Of a stretch of 64,000 nucleotides of DNA, positions 31,301 through 42,020 are shown piece after piece. Position numbers and translations under genes: made by a program. The stretch's first letter is position 1; each line of letters starts with the position of its first letter. The stretch spans positions 992,001 to 1,056,000 of the forward strand of contig JAFCMP010000002.1 in assembly GCA_017506865.1 (NCBI GenBank), given 5' to 3'. The stretch is from Tribonema minus. Taxonomy: Eukaryota; Sar; Xanthophyceae; Tribonematales; Tribonemataceae. The notes beneath the pieces were generated by a model. It had not been told where the DNA came from, did no database searches, and worked only from the letters and a program-made list of their open reading frames with translations.

Positions 31301-33421
31301 TGACACGGTGAGTGCCTTTCTGATATGACGTGTACCCTCTGACGCAATTGAAGCCTGTGACCATCTGCGCCGGCTATGCGTCGTAGTGCCGTTACAGGAC
31401 GGTGAGTGATAAAGCCACGATTGCAAAACATATTCGTATGTGACAGTGTGTGACAAAGCACCCAAGGCTAACAATTGGCACAAGCGGTTTACTGAGTGGT
31501 GAAGCCAGAGTCATTACGCCAACCTCCGCGCTGCCGCTGGACATCTCTTGTTGCTGCACCGCAGTGGGCAGTGGCAAAGAGGCACCTGCTGTAAGCCACA
31601 CTCATATCAATGCCAAGTGTTGCTTCTTGTAGACGCGTTGGAGGTACTGTATGCATATGCGCTATGTAGTGGTGGATCATGCCAGCAACTGGGTGCTGGT
31701 GGTGTGTAGAGGATGCAGGTCCTGGTGGCACTGGGGCGCTTTCGACAGTACGGAGCTGTCCGGCCCGAAGTTACGTGCCCTCTGCACTGCCAAGTTGTTT
31801 TGTCACATCTGAAAGATGGCAGCTGACATTTTTGCGGTGCAGCCTTTGCTTACGAGTTCCAGTCATGGGTATGAGTCATGCATGACGCAAGATCAGTTAC
31901 AGCACAGGTTGTGCAAATTGCTTCCGTATTGCAGGTTGCTCATCACACAACAGGCATGCGAGCATCGACAATAACCTGCAACATGCAGCTTCGGGCATGA
32001 CAAAACTCAGCGCCAGGGCCCCCGCCATGCTAGGCGCCTTCTACTGACCCTAGGTTGGGATCCCTGTGCACGGTCAGGACGCTTTTCCCCCCAACAACTT
32101 CAGCACCATGTGCATGGCTGACAATTGTTTTTTCTGTTCATTACAACAGGCTGCCAATTCTGGTAATTGCATGTTTGACTGAGTCACTGGCCATCCCATG
32201 CCAATGGGTCAAGCACACCCACTGACTCAGCTCTGTGTGCTGGCATCAACCGGACCCCATTGTGCAGGTGCGCCGCCGGCTCCAGATGCAGTCCGAGAAG
32301 CCCACGAGCGACTGGCTCTATGCGGGCACCAGGGACTGCTTCCGCAAGATCTACCACGACGAGGGCTTCACCGCATTCTACAAGGTGGGTGGCACGTACT
32401 GCGCGTGTCCTGCCGTCTGGGCTTGGGGTATATTTGGCCAGTGTATTGCATGCGCGCATCGAGGACTGCTGCATCAGCTCTGTTGTCTCGTGAGCGCTTG
32501 AATGGCATCCCTGCAGGCTACCGTAGCCTGAGTCTCAGACACATCAGTGTCATGATTTGATTGCTCAGCACTGTACGAGGTGGCAATGCACCGGGAAAGC
32601 GCGGTCGGTTGCCTGAAAGGGTATACTACTTGATTCGGAAAAGGCGATGTAGGCGCTGCGCGACCACGGTCAGCTGGCACCTGTTGCGGCCTTTAGTCTT
32701 GACAAATATATTCAACCAAGGGTATTGCCATGTCAACAACAGCAGAAGAGGTGGGCGGTGTAGGATGCCCAGAGGAGCTATGAGGGGAGTGGCTCTGTGA
32801 GCTGCGCACTGCACTCGACTTCAACTTGAACGAATGGTGCCCATGACGATACAAGTGATGCCAGCTACTGGGGCATGCACATGCTTGTTGTTGCCGGCAC
32901 CAGCTCACTGTGCACCACATCCCAGCAGACTAGTGACCAGCTGCGCTCATACTTTAGTAGTCACCTTTCTCAATTCAGAGTTACAAGGGTTTGCTGCCAT
33001 GCTGTCATCACCATCTTGCTGTGCAAGAATGCGGAGGGGTTCAGGTCCTTGAACGCTGAGCTAAGCACTGATTGTACGCAAATGGCACTCATGAACCTCC
33101 ACTTTGTGGGTTGACGCTCTAAATGGGGTCTTGGGGGGCTCCAGTAGAACGTGTGACGGAGACATGTGCCTTCTTTGTAGCGCAGGCAGTACATATCACT
33201 CATGTGCAACTGCACTGACAGGTATAGGTGTACGCAAAGTCACACATCCATTGCGGTGTGCCGCGCATGCATGCATGCTAAAACCTGACTCCCTGGCCAA
33301 CCAACCTGCAATTGCAATTTTGCTTGTGCAGGGTGCCTGGGCGAATGTCATCCGCACCGTTGGTGCGGCGCTTGTGCTGACGATATATGACCAAATGAAG
33401 ACCATCATGCACCTCCACTGA
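25382..33421 (+). CDS. AAC: ADP/ATP carrier-like mitochondrial carrier
   Basis: Eight exons: 25382-25513, 26395-26522, 27700-27737, 28797-28907, 30226-30335, 31104-31307, 32268-32384, 33332-33421. They total 930 bases, 309 aa plus TGA, in phase throughout. Three carrier repeats are clear from their PxD/ExxK/R motifs: APIERVK (residues 33-38), YPLDYAR and YPFDTVR. Typical ADP/ATP-carrier blocks are present: [40 protein letters not shown] and GAWANVIR. The protein would exchange ADP and ATP across the inner mitochondrial membrane. The diagnostic signature RRRMMM is here RRRLQM (243-248), so substrate range may differ. No cleavable leader, as usual for the family. Introns of 0.9-1.5 kb carry exon-edge copies. 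Confidence 0.93.
26523..27699 (+). repeat. Carrier intron 2: 75-base tandem duplication
   Basis: The segment gctgcgcacaaaaacttgca through actgacacgtgg occurs at about 27209-27265 and again at about 27276-27330, nearly identical. A TTAGGG-type tract is at 26614-26625 and a short C run near 27018. Nothing else is recognised in the intron. Confidence 0.7.
28240..28796 (+). repeat. Carrier intron 3: 76-base tandem pair and ladder of exon 4 starts
   Basis: First, ccagcrccactgaatgctgg through catatgc is present twice in tandem (about 28240-28311 and 28316-28387). Then the exon 4 acceptor region with its first codons (aatgcagagagcgccaa, then gacct) occurs near 28478, 28587, 28684 and finally 28791, the last being the real acceptor. 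Each copy also carries the upstream ggatatctcaatatgccaa-like sequence, so the repeated unit is about 100 bases. In each copy the AG acceptor is intact. Confidence 0.88.
29338..29384. repeat. Interstitial telomere-like tract (TTAGGG type)
   Basis: Contains gttagggtcagggttagggt and tcagggttagggttaggtt, about seven TTAGGG-like units with degenerate members, inside intron 4 of the carrier gene. Others are at 329-350, 480-510, 2275-2530, 11058-11084, 13493-13508, 20843-20862, 26614-26625, 44728-44772 and 45432-45475, in both orientations. Confidence 0.75.
30336..32267 (+). repeat. Carrier introns 5 and 6: stray copies of exon 5 end and exon 6 end
   Basis: Near 30447-30506 a diverged copy of the exon 5 end ([11 protein letters not shown], then donor gtgag) appears as ttygagrgcyt, gctgcctcaag, tgtgag. 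After exon 6, a copy of its end (gtgaccatctgcgccggcta, then gcgtcgta and a gtgagt donor) appears at about 31358-31405, 50 bases past the real donor; it contains an in-frame TAG. The rest of intron 6 (to 32267) shows no feature. Confidence 0.75.
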
Positions 33422-35012
33422 TTCGTGGGAGCAGTCGAGGAGAGCCAAGCCCCATGGCACACTATGGTAGTACTCAAGGCCTGAGCTGTTGAAGCTGGTC
33501 GTCCGCTTGGATGTGTGTAGCGACACCGCAATACCCGTGGCAGAGTTCTTCTGACGATCGTGCCACTGGCATGCTCTTCAGAAAAACATACATTCGTGTA
33601 CAAACATTCATGTACATACATGCCAGTACATACATGGTGTACATACATGTATACATTGGGCATCACATGAAGTAGTAGGCATCGCTCCTGCGTACACCCA
33701 GCACAAGGTATAGGCAATCACCTACAGACGGTGTAGAGACACCTGCATAGCATCTCCAATCTGTCTGCTACCACCGGGGCTACTTGAGTGCAGCCAGTGC
33801 TTCCATGCAAATGAGAGTACCCTTTCCGCCCTCTACCTAGTGGCACATGGCGATGCGCGCATGTTTCTTTTGTGCGCCTCTGCTCCTTGTGATGGTACAC
33901 CCTAAGGCTTGCTTGCCTCTCGCCATTTGTTGAACACCATTCATTGTGCATTATAGTGAGTTTTCAGGCCCACAAGCCTGTATGCGCATCTCTCTGATTC
34001 TGTCACACATGCAACAGGTTTTCTTGGTGTACATACAGCCTGGACGACTGCCGCATCGTGTTATCACAGGACTTGGCCGTGCGAGGCCAGACGCTTTTGT
34101 CATGCTTTGCTGCCAGAATGTGTGCTGCATTTTTTCTCAGCATCAGCGCTCCACCAATAGGGCAGCTTCCACTCTGCCTATAATCTCATGAGCCTGCACT
34201 GCTAACCAACTGCTGCGGCTTATGCAGCTGTATTCGCCCCCCCCCGCCCCTGTACCACGACAGTTTTTGATAGACACCATTTGTGTGTGCACCTTTGAGG
34301 TCAACTGTTCACTTCGCGGCCTGCACACAAAGCCATCTGTACACATGATATACTTCTACATCACACTTTGCTCTCCCCTGTGGGTTGCCTTCGTCTAGTA
34401 TTACTCCCATATCTGTGCCTCAGTGAAGTGCAAATCTCAACTGCGTCGCCTCATCTGCAGCAGCTGCAGGCCAACACGCCAACGCCATCACATACTCCAC
34501 TGTTTGCCGAGCGGCGCTGTGCGTGCGTGTGCAGTGCTCATCGTGTGGTCTGAGAGGGGCGGCATCTTTGATGCCATTTTCCAGTATAGTCGGCACTGCC
34601 CCCCCCCCCCTTCAGGGCCTGACATGTGCCTGTCGTATGGAGGGGACAAACTGAGCCTGCCTCTTGGTTAGCCCACCTTCAATGTAATTACTGGCATCAC
34701 TTGAAGTGCCAGGGGCATGGGAGTATCAAGAATTGGCTCGGCGTGTACTGCAGCACTCACGGCAGCAGTGGCATATGCTAGCTGACCACATGGAGCAATC
34801 ATATACTATTGAACACGGCCTCACAATAAGGAATGAAGAAACCGCCTCACATCAAAGCCGTGTGTGTCGTTCATAGCTATTCAACCAATGTAGCTGTTCA
34901 ACCTTACAATTTCAAACATTCAAAACTGTATCTCATTTTAAGGTCAATTTTTAAGTTGGAGTAGCTTCTGTGGAACCACATTGTGATGATTTGATATGTG
35001 CATGTGCCTCAC

Positions 35013-35051
<39 letters not shown>

Positions 35052-35340
35052 TTGTGTGTGCGTGCGCGTGTACACATGGCATTCAGAGTGGGGAAGCCTG
35101 AGGGCACATGGCAACGAACAGATGGTACTTCGAAGTACTTCTATGACTTTCAGAAAAGAAACAGCATCTACAGTAGTATACTAGCAGTACAGCTACAAAA
35201 AGCGGGACCCACATGCGCAGTACTGCGCAGCTTTTGCAGACGGTCTGAGCTCATTGCACATGTCAGGGGTCTGAAACAGCGTTGGTGCGTGCAGGCTTGC
35301 GGCACAATCGTGTGGCTGCAAGCCTAGGGCGGTTGGTCAA
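33422..35340. other. Stretch without a supported gene; simple repeats
   Basis: Downstream of the carrier gene. It holds catacat/gtacatac-rich sequence at 33587-33660 and C runs near 34238 and 34600-34610. A (GT)n microsatellite lies at about 35016-35044 with a gtgcg continuation to 35072. Short open frames only. Confidence 0.5.
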
Positions 35341-35349
35341 GTGAATTCA

Positions 35350-36135
35350 GCACCAGCTGTCTGACATTGCGTACCCCGAAACGGCCATTCCGTGTCCGAA
35401 AGCGTCGCGCCGCCTGCGCCACTGATGCAATTTGGTGCGACGCTTGCGAGCTCCAACAGCACGCTGAAAGCCGCTTCGGTCAGCGCACCATCTGCATCGC
35501 GCTCGAGGGCCAGCGCCAGAAAACCCTCGCAGCTTCCTTGCGCGACCAGCACCAACTCCCGACCAGCAAAAACAGACCCCATGCATACAGCACGCTGATT
35601 GGGCAATCACTGTGTTACGCTTGCTAGTAGAAAACAGCAAACAGCACGCACAAAATCGTATCTTATGCCGAGCAAATCATTGTAAAGGATCCCGCACGCA
35701 CAATTTGGCTTGTGGCCGAAGGCGCTTTCGCACAGTTCAACACTCACCTCCCTTCAAAGAAAGAACATGCCATGACGGCCCGATGTCGTGGCATTTTGTG
35801 CGTGGCCACGTTATATAGCGGCAAGGCACGACTTCGGAGGTTGCTGTCTCGAAGGCACGACGTTGCCATCGCTCGCAGCATGTACGTCAGTTCAGAGTGT
35901 GTGTCGTGATGGTCTCTGACCGCTTGCAAGCAAGCGCAACGAACCATTGAAGCAGCCGGGCCGTCATGGCATGTTCTTTCTTTGAAGGGAGGTGAGTGTT
36001 GAACTGTGCGAAAGCGCCTTCGGCCACAAGCCAAATTGTGCGTGCGGGATCCGTCATTTTGCCGCTGCGGCCGTGCTGTTGCTGGTTTCTGTTTAGCATG
36101 CGTAACATGGTTCTACTTGCCCAAATCAGCGTGCT
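35350..36135. repeat. Partial, rearranged copies of the palindrome arm's outer part
   Basis: 35360-35780 is a diverged direct copy of 36170-36535 (shared: cgatgcctgcgagctccarc, caaccagcaccaactcc, atacagcacgctgattkgg, ggccgaaggcgctttcgcac). 35785-36110 is an inverted copy of about 36380-36710 (shared: gtggccacgttatatagcgg, aaggcacgacgttgccatcg). A TATA-like box lies at 35811. The repeated frames containing WCDACELQQHA hint at former coding sequence, but I recognise no protein. Confidence 0.7.
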
Positions 36136-38135
36136 CATTTGTGAACCTCACCTAGTGTGCCACACATTCTTGCAGTACGCACAAGCGCGGCCGTGCCGCT
36201 GTACTGGATCATGGTGCGATGCCTGCGAGCTCCAGCAGCACGCACTATCTGCATCAACACCACAAGCGCTCGACGCCAGAACACCCTCGCAAGCTCCTTG
36301 CGCAACCAGCACCAACTCCTTGCCGAAAATGCCAGCAATAGACACACCCCATATAGCATACAGCACGCTGATTTGGGCAAGTTACGCATGCTAAACAGAA
36401 TTTAGCAACAGCACGGCCGCAACGGCAAAATAACGGATCCCGCACGCACAGAAAGGCGTGCGGCCGAAGGCGCTTTCGCACAGTTCAACACTCACCTCCT
36501 TTCAAAGAAAAACATGCCATGACGGCCCGGCTGCTTCATGGTTCAGTTGCGCCTGCTTCAAGCGGGTCAGAGCCCATCACGACACACACACTCTGAACTG
36601 ACATACATGCTGCGAGCGATGGCAACGTCGTGCCTTCGAACAACCCCCGAAGTCGTGCCTTGCCGCTATATAACGTGGCCACGCACAAAAAAGCCACGAC
36701 ACGTTACACCAAGTGCCAAAACTTCAACCCCAAAGGAAGTTCTCACGCAGAGTGGCCGGAGTGAGGCTGTCATCCCAATCCTGCCGAGCGCCAGCACACT
36801 GAGCAGTCAGCGTGCCCATACAGCAACAGCCACACCACCATCCTACGCCTGTGAGACCGCCCAGCGCGCCTTAGCTCCTCGCAGCTCCTGGTGCAGCGCG
36901 AGCAACTACCAGAGACAGCGAACGGTTGTAGCGACCGCTCGCACAATCAGCACTGTGCTTCACTGTGCTTCAGAATCGCGCGCCGTCAACACACTGTGGC
37001 CCCGCGCCTCGCTCCCTGCTTATCTACGGTCCTGAGCGCTTCTGCTCAAGAATGGACACTTCAGCTGCGGGGTAGCGTGGCTGCAATAGGTGGTGTATCT
37101 GCCACCACACAACCACTGAATTTTAGCGGTGCAAAACCTTCTCACACGAAGCCCGTCTTGTTGGGTTCATTGCTCCTGCCGATTAGACCAGTCTGCACTT
37201 GGCTTCCAAATATAGAATCCGTCGTGATGACAACCGGAGAACTGCACGGCGGAGCCTAGTGCAGGCAAAAAGAGAGAATTGCACTCGAAGCAGGACTTGA
37301 ACCTGCAACCCCCCGCTTCGTAGGCGGATGCCCTGTCCGATTAGGCCATACGAGCAACTTGCATGAAGGCCTGCAACTCGAAACATGGCCCTTGCGACAA
37401 TGGAAGGTCAGTTGTGTAATAAGTGATCATCACCACAATCACGTAGTACTGTAGTTAATTACGCAGTACCATAGTCTCGTCAAGCTGCACCATTGGCACG
37501 TGAATAACCAGGAACATTGGTTGTAGAAGAAACAAGGCGGACGGCATAAGCTTCTTTGATAGTACATCTACTGTTACAAGTTAACTAACTAATATAATGT
37601 AGTAGTAATCTTACAGTATCTTCATCATGCTGCACAGTGCAGCGCCTTCGGCACGTGAATAACCATAGCATTGATAATCATACATCGTAGAAGACACATG
37701 GCGGATGCCCATAATTTTTCGAATACTGCAATACTATCGGTACAGCTGTTACAGTGTCTTCGCGCATGATGCTGCACCATCACATTACATACATTGTAAT
37801 ATTAAACTAACTCATAGTATTACCCATGGCAACGACTGTTGATAATTAGTAAGCATACATAGAAGCTTCTACGCACCTTTGGTTTTAGGGCGGATGTACC
37901 ATCATTATGAGTACTACATGTATACTCAGGCTGCATCATGATAGGTAGGCAATACGTCATCATGACCGGCATCTGCCAGCTGAGAGTCCAACTTCAACAT
38001 CAAAAATTTCAAATTGGCAATATTGCGTGCACATGGCAGTGCAATTGAGACAGTGAATCTGTCCACGGTTGTAGCAGTTATTGTATGATAGTATGGACAC
38101 CATAAATCGATCATACATATGTACATGTATATACC
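36136..38135. repeat. Left arm of a large inverted repeat (about 2 kb)
   Basis: 36136-37765 is nearly identical, inverted, to 48909-50540. 37763-37917 matches 44058-44210 inverted, and 37917-38135 matches 43018-43257 inverted. Differences are few (for instance a three-base indel near 36900 against 49770), so the arms are young or converted. The arm contains a tRNA-Arg gene. The right arm is the same sequence broken by two insertions. Confidence 0.88.
37282..37355 (-). tRNA. tRNA-Arg (anticodon ACG), left-arm copy
   Basis: Reads as a cloverleaf on the minus strand. Acceptor stem GCTCGTA pairs with TTCGAGT (one T-T mismatch and a G-T end pair), and the D stem is GCCT/GGGC. The anticodon stem TCCGC/GCGGG encloses loop CTACGAA with anticodon ACG. 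T stem GCAGG/CCTGC carries loop TTCAAGT; the discriminator is G. No intron. The sequence is identical to the copy at 49318-49391. Confidence 0.9.
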
Positions 38136-38169
38136 GTTGTGACTACTAGCCTAAGGATTAGGACTGTTT

Positions 38170-39460
38170 ATTCATTCTTGCTCAGAGCACGAACTTTGAA
38201 AAAGCCCAGATGAATGATAGTATCTAAGCTTGCTGCACTGTACGGAATCTACATGTCGTGCCACAGTGTGACACTGGCAGTCTGAACTTCTTTGAAAGTG
38301 TCTCAACGACAACCACTCAAACAACGCGATGCCAAGTGGCATCTCGAGATCCCCCTGAACTAGTAGCACCTCCTCGTCCATGCACCCCCCCCCTCATGCT
38401 GGATTCTGCCATGTGCCAAGTGGCATCTCGAGATCCCCCCCTACTAGTAGCACCAGGTCCTCCTCGTCCATGTTCAGGCTGGATTCTGCCGTATGTGTCA
38501 CGGTGTCATGACACGGCCATGGCTGCAGAGTACCGTGACGCCATGTGGAGCGCTGCCGACAGTGCCGAGCGTAAGCGCGCCAGCCTGAGGGCGATGCCCT
38601 TAAGAGCTTTACGGCGCGCTCCTCCGGGCACTGACATCCTGAGGCTGGCATCATGATACTCCCGGGCCGTTGCCACAGCCTCCAGCAGCTTCCACCCCCG
38701 CGCCCCGATGTTCAGCTGCCAAACTTTGAATGACCCGATTGCCAAGTTGAAAGTGGCAGCTTTTCAGCAATTCTAATGATAATTGTTGCCCCGGCCCAGG
38801 ATAGTGGGTGCTTTTGGCGGCCTTAAATTTTGGTTGCTGCCTAGAATACATTGAGTGCTTTTCGCGGCCGTTTGGTCGCGGCAGCAACGCTCGGGGTCTG
38901 CTGCAGTGTTCTCCGCCTGCGACGCCACTTGTGCCTGAGGCTCGAAGCAGGTGACGTCCACCATGAGCGGTAATTCAAATCAAGTTGACGTGTTGGATCG
39001 TGACGGTCGTAGCCGGTCACCGGGAACTTTAAGCGTCGGCAGGCAGCGCGATGTCCATCCTGCGAGTCCCCGGCGGCCCGGCGGACACCAGAAACGGCGT
39101 ATAGTCCTCGTCCACTGGTCCCGTTCCAAAAAAGTTTGAGGTACAATGACTGCCGCAGGATGCGGTGCGTGCCCTCTTGACGTTTTACTTGTTGATATCT
39201 TGAAGTTAATCATAAGGACGATGGTGTCCCAGGGAGGGCGTGCGCCTTGACGCGTGGCGCTTGACACGGCCGCGCAATGCCATGCAGAGTGCCACCCGGC
39301 GACTTCCCACACAGCTTGCAGCCTGTCGTCTCCTCCTCTATTCTGATGGCGCGTTTGACAGCCAGCCTGGCAGCTGCCAGGCTAGGCCATCGAACGAAGC
39401 CGTACGTTGTGGAGTATTGCTGAGTACTGTAACATCGGCTCGGTGAGCAATGCCATGCCA
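38170..39460 (-). mobile_element. Retroelement fragment A, 3' coding tail (non-LTR type suspected)
   Basis: Frames on the minus strand share peptide blocks with fragments B and C: a CxxC...HxxxC-like stretch (in B, CKLCGKSPGGTLHAL), RILRQYLKTGLVDED, DIVLPADAFPVT, LMVDVTCFE and FGSIGEQGRKLLEAVATE. This order (zinc-binding pair, R-D-I, then DVT and an IGEQG-like block) resembles the C-terminal region after the reverse transcriptase in non-LTR retroelements. The polymerase itself is absent, so the copy is 5'-truncated. Fragment A is the most diverged and is broken in several places. It abuts the inner end of the left palindrome arm. Confidence 0.55.
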
Positions 39461-39689
39461 CTCAAGACTGGGTGCATGTTACGCTGCGACCGGAATCGAG
39501 CAAGTGCTTGGCAATGCGTGCGCTGTGTACCAACGGTTGAACCTGTGGCAACTGTTGCAGGTCCGCCTTTACTTCATCTGCAAGCTCGGTAGCGATGGCA
39601 TCTGCAAGCGCATGGTTGAGGCGCCTCAGGCAACACTGCAACTGCAGGGCACTGATGTCAATTGTACAAGCAAGCACCTGATTCCTAAA

Positions 39690-40250
39690 GAGATGGGGGG
39701 GCTAGCAACCCGGAGAGAGCCTCTGAGAGACAGCCTTGTGTGTCAGTTGCGCTTTAAAGTCGGTCAGAGACATCAAGTTTGCCTTGTATCTGAACGAGAA
39801 GCAACGCGTCACCACATTCTTTCTGGCGCGCGATGCACACGCACATTCTGCGGGGAAAAAAACTGTTCTGCCACCAAAACGTGCTGCCATCATGTCAAGT
39901 GAAAGCAAGCGAAAGTTTAACTTCAAACGTTACGCTCACCTCGGAATCCTTGGGAACAGAGTGCAGGTTGTGAAGCGTGGCCGCAGGCTTGAGACTGCTG
40001 CACGATACGTGCCAATTGGCTTAAACGACAATGCGCTGCACGCGGTTAGCCTTCCTGTGCAACACAGCACGCGCTGGAGAGCCGGCGCCAGAATCAGATG
40101 GCAGCTTTCCTGGATGTTGCCGCTGAGGAGCGGCGAAACCCAGCGCGCTGATTGGTGAAGCGTTGTAGCGGTACGCCGTACAAGAATCAGCACGCCCAGA
40201 TGCATCAGTAGTGCGGAGATGGCTTGTGCGCGCCATGACTTAAGACGGCT
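39690..40250 (+). repeat. Diverged copy of the 0.7-kb repeat unit seen twice at 44.5-45.9 kb
   Basis: Shares the start (gggggg, then agtgacccggaaa-like, agacagcctcttgtgt, agttgcgctttaaa) and end (cgaagcgtggccgcaggctt, caacac...cgcgctggagagccagcgcc, gattggtgaa, cgcacgcccagatgcatca) of the tandem units. A 140-codon open frame covers it (39736-40158), with a basic stretch SESKRKFNFKRYAH. Because the other copies do not keep that frame, I treat it as repeat rather than gene. Confidence 0.6.
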
Positions 40251-40740
40251 CGCGCACTGAAGGATGATCGCGTCTAATAGCAGCATCGGATTCCGCAGCA
40301 CCAGTGCTACCACCTGCTGGCAGCGGCGACTGCTGCATAGGTGGCTGCTGCTGCAGTGGTATTGGCGTTGGCGACGGTAGATATTCGAGCTTGCCACCTG
40401 TTGCTGCACTTAGGGATGCGGCAGCTGTGGCGATCATCCGCATGAGGAGCAGGCGCGCCACCTCTGCTGCTGCTACGCCTTGTAGCATCAATTGCTGGTG
40501 TGGAATGCGCAGCGCCTGCATTGACGGCTGCCGCTGCTGCGTGCGTTGGAGCAGCTGGGTCACCTGCCGCTGCTGCTGCTAGTGTTGCTGCTGCCGCATG
40601 CTGGCGCAGCACCTGCCGCTTTGGCCGCTGCCACTGGCACCGTAAAATCTGTGTGCAAGCCTTCAAGCGTACGAGGCAAGCTGTGAACTGCACTATCGCA
40701 TTCACAGAAAACACACGACTCATGATCTACTTAAAGTTTT
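40250..40740. repeat. Compositionally biased CTG/CAG-rich segment
   Basis: Many gctgctgc/ctgctgcg triplets keep several frames open on both strands (Ala-, Gln- or Cys-rich readings). No frame shows anything but triplet bias, so no gene is called. Confidence 0.5.
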
Positions 40741-41368
40741 TATTGAAGTTGGATTATTAGGCGCCAAGTTAAGGACTTGGTAACTTCACCAACAGAATGT
40801 TCAACCTCAACTATATCTTGAACTTGAACAACCTTTTCAACTCGTGAAACTTTAATCATGAATATGCTCCACCTCAGCAAGTCGATCACTACAGTAAGTT
40901 CAACACCACAAGTTTTACTCGGAGAAGTTCAGCTTTGAATGAGCTGTTTGCCAATGGGCTGATTATTCTAAAATGACAATTGCTTAAGTTGTTCAAGAAG
41001 TTGCCAATGGCTTAACCCATGTCGCTGCTAGCATGATCTGGCGTCGCTTTCATGCCAATTAAGGCGTCAAGGTGGCAAGCCTCAGGCTACCATACTGCTT
41101 AGTACTATTATAGTATACTGTAGCCATCGATTCCTAGCCCTCGAGGCTCTGTGGCACCCTCCCAGACCGTCAGTGACTGCATTCAATTTGGCTCGGACTT
41201 CTCAGAGTCCCCGACCTTCAATTTGGCCAGTAGCCTCTGAGAATGCAACTTGAAGTGTTACACCATACTGTATGTGCCATCAATGATTTGGTCCCGTTTT
41301 TTAAAGTTTAACGTTGCTCTGCTGCACAACGTCCTTACCTTGCCATTATGATAGTGTGATGGCCTGTA
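40741..41368. other. AT-richer stretch with dense ttcaac/acttcaa motifs, no gene
   Basis: No open frame of note. The motif family cttcaac, aacttga and gttcaac recurs many times (for example 40785-40870 and 40906-40950). Similar motifs continue in the neighbouring element. Confidence 0.45.
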
Positions 41369-41369
41369 C

Positions 41370-41790
41370 CACAGGAGAGGATTTTTTGGAGCAATCCCCG
41401 GATACTAAAAGGCACCACAGGACATTAATGCAATGATCGAGTTGAAGATTGCACAATCATTTGACTGAACAGCAACAGTTCGCTTCAGGATGCTGTGCGG
41501 ACGGTGATGCAACCGTCAAACTTCAAATTGAAGATGATGGTCAATACTGAGTGTGACAGTTGATGTTAAACTTCAACTTGAAGTTTTACTTCAATTACAG
41601 TAGCGTCTCGAGTCAAGTTTGTCCAATTTGAAGTTTGAAGATTGCACCATCATCCACAGAGCAAGCTGAAGCGAACTGTTGATGTTCGGTCAAATGGTTG
41701 TGCAATCTTCAACTTGATCATTGCATTAATGTCCTGTGGTGCCTTTTAGTATCCAGGGATTGCCCCAAATAATTCTCTCCTCCACCCGGC
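41370..41790. mobile_element. MITE-like element with about 115-base terminal inverted repeats
   Basis: Left arm about 41374-41497 and right arm about 41655-41790 are inverted copies, sharing ggatactaaaaggcaccaca and ggacattaatgcaatgatc with few mismatches. The interior, about 160 bases, is rich in cttcaacttgaag-type palindromes. No coding capacity. The layout fits a miniature inverted-repeat DNA transposon; target-site duplications were not settled by eye. Confidence 0.65.
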
Positions 41791-41799
41791 ACCGTGACT

Positions 41800-42020
41800 G
41801 CACTGCCATGCCAATGGCAAGATGCTTTCTTGCCAACTTTGAGGTTAAACCAGTGTGCCAGTGTCACACTGAGACACGACATGTAGATTCCGTACGGTGC
41901 AGCAAGCTTACTAGTAGATACTATCATTCATCTGCCAGTGGGGTTTTTCGTGCCCTGAGCATGCTTGCAAGAATGAATAAACAGTCCTAATCCTAGTAGT
42001 CACAACGGTATATACATGTA
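41800..42020. repeat. Inverted copy of the 3' end of retroelement fragment A
   Basis: 41850-42020 is the reverse complement, with small differences, of about 38100-38290 (shared blocks agtcacaacggtatatacat and gagacacgacatgtagattc, inverted). It joins directly to the 3' end of fragment B, so a head-to-head arrangement results. Confidence 0.65.

Noticed and set aside
35016-35072. Valine/cysteine-rich frames as a protein
   Set aside because: They are translations of a GT microsatellite.
39736-40158. A 140-codon basic protein
   Set aside because: The same DNA recurs twice at 44.5-45.9 kb without keeping this frame, so it is better explained as a repeat.
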